A DNA stretch of 10,000 nt from Penaeus vannamei (taxonomy: Eukaryota; Arthropoda; Malacostraca; Decapoda; Penaeidae). The stretch is from positions 24,633,721 through 24,643,720 of the forward strand of contig NC_091570.1 of assembly GCF_042767895.1 (NCBI RefSeq), read 5' to 3'. The notes beneath the pieces were generated by a model, which worked only from the letters and a program-made list of their open reading frames with translations, was not told the DNA's origin and made no database searches. This document shows, piece by piece, positions 6,550 to 10,000 of the stretch. Within the stretch, counting starts at the first letter, position 1, and each line of letters begins with the position of its first letter. Both the position numbers and the translations under genes were made by a program.

Positions 6550-7459
6550 GTGATAACATTAATTATAGTTATTAATTATTTACTGTTGATTATTTGCGTA
6601 TTAGTAGGAGTAGCATTTGTTACATTATTGGAGCGTAAAATTTTGGGTTATATTCAAGTCCGTAAAGGTCCTAACAAGGTAGGATTTATAGGGTTGTTGC
6701 AGCCATTTGCGGATGCTGTAAAGTTGTTCACTAAAGAACAGACGCTGCCAGTTATATCAAATTTTCTTCCTTATTATTTGTCCCCTGTCTTTAGCCTTTT
6801 TGTGTCTTTAATTGTGTGGTTAGTTATACCATATGAACTGGGTTTAATAAACTTTAGTATAAGAACTCTGTTTTCTTATGCTGTACAAGTTTGGGAGTAT
6901 ACACAACTATAAGAGCAGGGTGAGCTTCAAATTCTAAGTATTCTTTACTAGGAAGCTTGCGAGCAGTGGCTCAAACTATTTCTTATGAGGTAAGATTGGC
7001 TTTGATTTTATTGTCATTTATATTTTTAGTAGGAGGGTTCAACTTAAGATTATTTAGTTTATATCAGCGAGATGTGTGATTGTTATGGTTTACTTTCCCG
7101 TTGGCTTTAATTTGATTTGCCTCTTGTTTAGCAGAGATTAATCGAACTCCTTTTGATTTTGCAGGAGAGTCTGAACTAGTGTCGGGGTTTAATACGGAAT
7201 ATAGAAGAGGAGGATTCGCTTTAATTTTCATAGCAGAGTATGCAAGAATTCTCTTTATAAGAATATTTTCTTTATTTTTTAGGAGGAAATTTGTTGAGAC
7301 CTCTATTTTGTAAAGCTTGTAATAGGAGCATTTGCCTTTGTATGAGTTCGGGGAACGTTGCCTCGTTTTCGTTATGAGAAACTGATATATTTGGCTTGAA
7401 AAAGATTTTCACCGGTAGCTCTAAGCTATTTAATTTTTTTTTTTTTTTTATGGGTGTAA
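6550..7459 (+). pseudogene. nad1: NADH dehydrogenase subunit 1, with three frameshifts at T runs
   Basis: ND1 lies at the quinone-binding junction of complex I. The start is GTG (6550-6552) or ATA (6553-6555), giving MTLIMVINYLLLII. Motifs in order: FVTLLERKILGYIQVRKGPN, GLLQPFADAVKLFTKEQ, LGVYTTMSAGWASNSKYSLL, LRAVAQTISYEV, AEINRTPFDFAGESELVSGF, EYASILFM, RGTLPRFRYEKLMYLAWK. These blocks fall in different frames. The first shift is at TTTT (6871-6874; one T short in TLFFLCCTSLG). The second is at the T run 7275-7280 before LGGNLLSPLF. The third is at 7306-7309 before VKLVMGAFAFVW. The gene ends LSYLIFFFFLWV-TAA (7457-7459), where a 16-T run encodes the Phe stretch. All three shifts sit in T runs, so base-calling error is possible here. 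Confidence 0.9.
7434..7449 (+). repeat. Run of 16 T within the 3' end of nad1
   Basis: The run encodes consecutive Phe codons just before the nad1 stop. As written, the frame across it is open and reaches TAA at 7457. A change of one base would alter the end of the protein, so the stated C-terminus is uncertain. Confidence 0.85.
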
Positions 7460-7509
7460 AGTCCATCTGTTTCGTATTAATATTATAACTGTATTTTTTA
7501 AAAGAAATA

Positions 7510-7583
7510 AAGTTATTAGAGGATTCGAACCTCTTTAGCGAGCTTTCAATACACGTGCTTTCCTATCAGCCAAACAAACAACT
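7510..7583 (-). tRNA. trnS2: tRNA-Ser2 (TGA)
   Basis: A 74-nt tRNA lies between cob and nad1, as in the ground pattern; its first base coincides with the last base of the cob stop. The acceptor AGTTGTT/AATAACT has one G-T pair, and the T-arm is GAGG-TTCGAAT-CCTC. The loop ATTGAAA gives TGA; its stem CGTGT/GCTCG has one mismatch. The 50-nt spacer to nad1 (7460-7509) holds nothing I recognise. Confidence 0.82.
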
Positions 7584-8724
7584 TAATCTAGTATTTTATC
7601 CCATCAAATAAGAGTTAGAGGGTTAATGATATAGTAAGAGAAGTAAAGAACAGTAAGAATTTGTCCAGTAAGGACATAAGGATCTTCTACTGGTCGCGCT
7701 CCAATTCAAGTAAGAAGGAAAACAATTCTAACTAAAGACCAGAATATGACTTGATTCAGAGGGTAAAATGTTAGGCTTCGGAACTTGGCAGCGTGAGTGA
7801 ATGGTAAAATAAGTAAGATCAGAATTTATATAACAAGAGCGATGACCCCTCCTAATTTGTTGGGAATAGAACGGAGAATAGCGTAGGCAAATAAGAAATA
7901 TCATTCCGGTTGAATGTGTGCTGGAGTAACTAATGGATTAGCAGGAATAAAATTATCAGGATCTCCTAGAAGATAAGGGTTAAGCAAGGTTAATAAAATC
8001 AGAGCAGCTAATATAACGATAAAGCCAGTAATATCTTTATATGTAAAGTAAGGATGGAAAGGTACTTTATCTACATTTCTTACAATACCAGGAGGGTTAT
8101 TAGAACCTGTCTGATGAATAAAAAGAATATGAATAATAGTTGCAGCAGCTACGATAAATGGGAAAAGAAAATGAAAAGTGGAGAAGCGGGTCAATGTAGC
8201 ATTGTCTACAGCGAATCCTCCTCAAATTCATTGAACGAGATCAGTTCCGATATTAGATTAGGAATAGCAGAAAATAAGTTTGTAATAACAGTTGCTCCTC
8301 AAAAAGATATTTGTCCCCAAGGTAAGACGTAACCTAAGAAAGCTGTTGCTATAACTAATAAAAGAATAACAACTCCTACAGACCAGGCATGTAAATATAA
8401 GAAGGATCCATAGTAAATACCACGTCCTGTATGTATATATAAACAAATGAAAAAGAAGGAAGCTCCATTAGCGTGAAGGGTACGTAAGAGTCATCCGTAA
8501 TTAACGTCACGACAAATATGAGCAACACTTGAGAAAGCTAAATCTACGTGAGCTGTATAGTGTATAGCTAGAAAAAGACCGGTAACAATTTGAATTACTA
8601 AGCACAAACCTAGGAGAGATCCAAAATTTCAGAGAGTTGAAATATTGGCAGGAGCTGGTAAATCTACGATGGCTCCATTTAAGATTTTAAACAATGGATG
8701 GGATTTACGAATTGGTATTGTCAT
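7583..8724 (-). pseudogene. cob: Cytochrome b, with a 5-bp duplication frameshift and one internal stop
   Basis: Cytochrome b carries hemes bL and bH and the two quinone sites of complex III. It starts ATG (8722-8724), MTMPIRKSHPLFKILNGAIV, and ends LIWWDKMLD-TAA (7583-7585). Motifs present: NFGSLLG, the first heme-His region (LAMHYTAHVD), GWLLRTLHANGASFFF, GRGIYYGS, LPWGQMSFWGATVI, VDNATLTRFSTFHFLFPF, FHPYFTYKD and PEWYFLFAYAILRSIPNK. A tandem duplication, ATTAG-ATTAG (8252-8261 on the plus strand), adds five bases between AIPN and IGTDLVQWIWGGF and breaks the frame. Removing one copy would give the standard 1137 bp. Codon TAA at 7826-7828 replaces the TCA (Ser) expected in IALVMSILIL, a transversion. 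Confidence 0.92.
8252..8261. repeat. 5-bp tandem duplication (ATTAG x2) inside cob
   Basis: Two adjacent copies of ATTAG (coding strand CTAAT) lie in the codons between AIP and IGTDLVQ. The family has no extra residues there, so one copy is a secondary gain. It looks like replication slippage rather than a homopolymer miscall. Confidence 0.85.
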
Positions 8725-8727
8725 TTG

Positions 8728-9229
8728 TTATGATGATAGACGTAGAGGACCGAAAAAAGTGTTTGTAATTTTTACAACTACAATTAAAGTTCATAATAAA
8801 TAAAGTAAGGTTTATAGTAGTATAATTATAAATAGAACTTAATCATAATTGAGTAGATGATAAGTGGTTATTTGTCAATGAAGATTGTTGAATTGATATG
8901 GGAGTATTCAGAAGAAGAGGGTCTACAAAGATTATTATAAATCCTATAAAAGTAATAAAAAAAGAGGTTAAAAACAGAGAGCCTGAAAAACTAAAGGATT
9001 CGTTAGATGCTAAAGAAGCAACATAAATAAAAAGAACTAGTATAGCTCCTGAAAAAATGAGGAATAGAATATAAGAGAACCAGAATGAGTTTATGGATAG
9101 TCCGGCGGTAACACAAATTATAATGGTTTGAAAGAGTAGTATAATTCCTATTGCTAGAGGGTGTAAAAGGCGAGTAAAAATAATAGAAGAAATAATAATT
9201 ATTGGAGAAAGGATAATAATAAGTGAAAT
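8728..9229 (-). pseudogene. nad6: NADH dehydrogenase subunit 6, with one frameshift near the C-terminus
   Basis: ND6 is a small hydrophobic complex I subunit. I place the start at ATT (9227-9229), just before trnP on the other strand, giving SLIIILSPMIIISS. The frame continues FTRLLHPLAMGIMLLFQTIM, GLSMNSFWFSYILFLIFSGA and MLVLFIYVASLASNE, the conserved core, and stays open to about 8810. There, after YNYTTMNL, it moves one base (extra base or two missing) into LYLLWTLIVVVKITNTFFGPL, the expected C-terminus, ending SS-TAA (8728-8730) three bases before cob. At 502 bp it is a little short of the usual 510-516 bp. An upstream in-frame ATT at 9238 is possible but lies inside trnP. Confidence 0.87.
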
Positions 9230-9230
9230 A

Positions 9231-9296
9231 CAGAGAATAGTTTGATTAAAATGCTAGTTTTGGGGATTAGCGATAAGAGGTAACTCTTTTCTCTCA
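9231..9296 (+). tRNA. trnP: tRNA-Pro (TGG)
   Basis: A 66-nt tRNA lies head-to-head with nad6. The acceptor CAGAGAA/TTCTCTC has a C/C mismatch at the first pair. The 5' part TAGTTTGATTAAAAT is typical for arthropod trnP. The anticodon arm CTAGT-TTTGGGG-ATTAG gives TGG. The T-arm is AAGAG-GTAA-CTCTT. Confidence 0.87.
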
Positions 9297-9364
9297 TGCT
9301 TTAAGAAGACTTAATACTTCAATTCCGATTTACAAGACCGGTGTTTTATTTAAACTATTAAAAC
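9297..9364 (-). tRNA. trnT: tRNA-Thr (TGT)
   Basis: A 68-nt tRNA abuts trnP tail to tail and precedes nad4L, as in the ground pattern. The acceptor GTTTTAA/TTAAAGC has one wobble pair. The anticodon arm CCGGT-CTTGTAA-ATCGG gives TGT. Confidence 0.9.
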
Positions 9365-9366
9365 TA

Positions 9367-9629
9367 ATGTTAATTCTTAATTTTTATTATATTGTGCCTG
9401 TAGTGAGAGTCATTTGTGGTTTATGAGTATTTGTTTCTAAACGTAAACATTTATTGAATACTTTATTAAGTTAGAGTATATTATATTGAGAATTTTTTGA
9501 ATTGTAAGATTACATCTTTCTAATATAGGGCATGAACGTTATTTTGTGTTGTTTTTTCTAACTTTAGCTGCTTGTGAAGGGGCTTTGGGATTAGCATTGT
9601 TAGTGTCAGTTAGAGTATTACAATGTTAA
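9367..9629 (+). pseudogene. nad4L: NADH dehydrogenase subunit 4L, with a 1-base frameshift and a lost C-terminal segment
   Basis: ND4L is a three-helix subunit of complex I (NuoK family). It starts ATG (9367-9369) with MLILNFYYIVPVVSVICGLW and reaches KRKHLLNTLLS, then hits TAG at 9471-9473. One T inserted in the T pair at 9471-9472 restores LEYMMLSIFWIV, SLHLSNMGHERYFVLFFLTL and AACEGALGLALLV, containing the essential Glu of the second helix. The end reads VSVSVLQC-TAA, so the usual RTHGNDYFQSF-type segment of about 12 residues is absent, apparently as an in-frame deletion near 9614. The length is 263 bp against about 300 bp. The ATGTTAA overlap with nad4 is kept. Confidence 0.88.
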
Positions 9630-10000
9630 AATTTATGTTGGCTTGTGTTATATTGATACCTCTGGTTAATTCGTGGTGAGCGGTTCAAAGTTCTTTATTT
9701 ATTTTGACTTTTATTTTAATGTTATATTGTCATCATGATTTTAGTAATTATATAGCGGGATGGTGCTTTAATATTGATTCATTAGGTTATATTTTGATTT
9801 TGTTAAGATTCTGGATTACTGCCCTTGTAGTTTGCTCAAGACAAAAAAAGTGTTAAAGGAAAATAACTATCCTTCTTTATTCTTGTTAGTTAACATTTTT
9901 TTGTTATTTTTTAAAATTATAACATTCTCGGCCAATAATTACTTATTGTTCTATATTAGATTTGAAAGCTCTTTAATTCCTACATTAATTCTGATTTTGG
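9623..10000 (+). pseudogene. nad4: NADH dehydrogenase subunit 4, N-terminal part, frameshifted in an A run
   Basis: ND4 is an antiporter-like complex I subunit. Only its first 378 bp are in the window. The ATG (9623-9625) lies in the ATGTTAA overlap with nad4L and gives MLKFMLACVMLMPLVNSWW. The frame continues DSLGYILILLSFWITALVVCSSQ. At the run of seven A (9843-9849) the frame fails: the next codons give an early TAA, whereas one more A (or two fewer) continues VLKENNYPSLFLLVNIFLLF and FSANNYLLFYMSFESSLIPT, a recognisable ND4 block with the FE-S-LIPT motif, open to the window end. A homopolymer miscall could explain this lesion alone. Confidence 0.87.

Noticed and set aside
7272..7466. Minus-strand open frame of 64 codons with a Lys run
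   Set aside because: The Lys run is the antisense of the nad1 poly-T; the nad1 motifs on the plus strand account for the region.
8054..8332. Plus-strand open frame of 92 codons
   Set aside because: Antisense to cob; ends in the other strand's conserved blocks and has no start context.
8258..8446. Minus-strand open frame of 62 codons
   Set aside because: Alternative frame of cob, open by chance beside the duplication.
9471..9473. Programmed translational frameshifting as the explanation for the nad and cob frame breaks
   Set aside because: The breaks are of many kinds and occur together with internal stops and lost conserved blocks, which frameshifting cannot rescue.
1..10000. Bacterial, phage, CRISPR or other novel defence system
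   Set aside because: All coding content is explained by arthropod mitochondrial genes; no spaced direct repeats and no bacterial-type genes were seen.

Overview
This window is arthropod mitochondrial-type DNA. Read with the invertebrate mitochondrial code (TGA = Trp, ATA = Met, AGA/AGG = Ser), it carries cox3, atp6, atp8, cox2, cox1, nad2, cob and nad6 on the minus strand and rrnL, nad1, nad4L and nad4 on the plus strand, separated by single tRNAs. Apart from one missing block, the order is the ancestral pancrustacean order written in reverse. The protein sequences resemble malacostracan crustaceans, probably a decapod. That placement is by recognition; no search was run.

Layout: cox3 (partial), atp6, the atp8/atp6 overlap, trnD, trnK, cox2, trnL2 and cox1 (1-3581); the Y-C-W tRNA cluster (3582-3774); nad2 (3774-4767); trnM, a trnQ-like tRNA and trnI (4768-5029); a control-region remnant dominated by an imperfect palindrome of about 349 bp (5030-5448); rrnL (about 5449-6479); trnL1 and nad1 (6480-7459); trnS2, cob and nad6 (7510-9229); trnP, trnT, nad4L and the start of nad4 (9231-10000).

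The main observation is that this copy is broken almost everywhere. Nine of the eleven protein genes carry frameshifts, internal stops or short deletions. rrnL has lost its conserved 3' portion, and rrnS with trnV is absent from its expected place. The trnQ-position tRNA has a TTC instead of a TTG anticodon. Only cox1 and the visible part of cox3 are open throughout, and cox1 has two replacements at normally conserved residues. The lesions are of mixed types: nonsense transitions and transversions, a 5-bp tandem duplication, homopolymer length changes, in-frame and out-of-frame deletions, and a large deletion with a palindrome at the junction. I infer a nuclear mitochondrial pseudogene copy (NUMT) of at least 10 kb. 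A poorly polished or mis-assembled mitochondrial contig is the main alternative, but it explains the substitutions and conserved-block losses less well.

In an intact mitochondrion these genes would encode respiratory complexes I (nad), III (cob), IV (cox) and V (atp), plus the rRNA and tRNAs that translate them. I see no bacterial, phage or novel defence-type system here.
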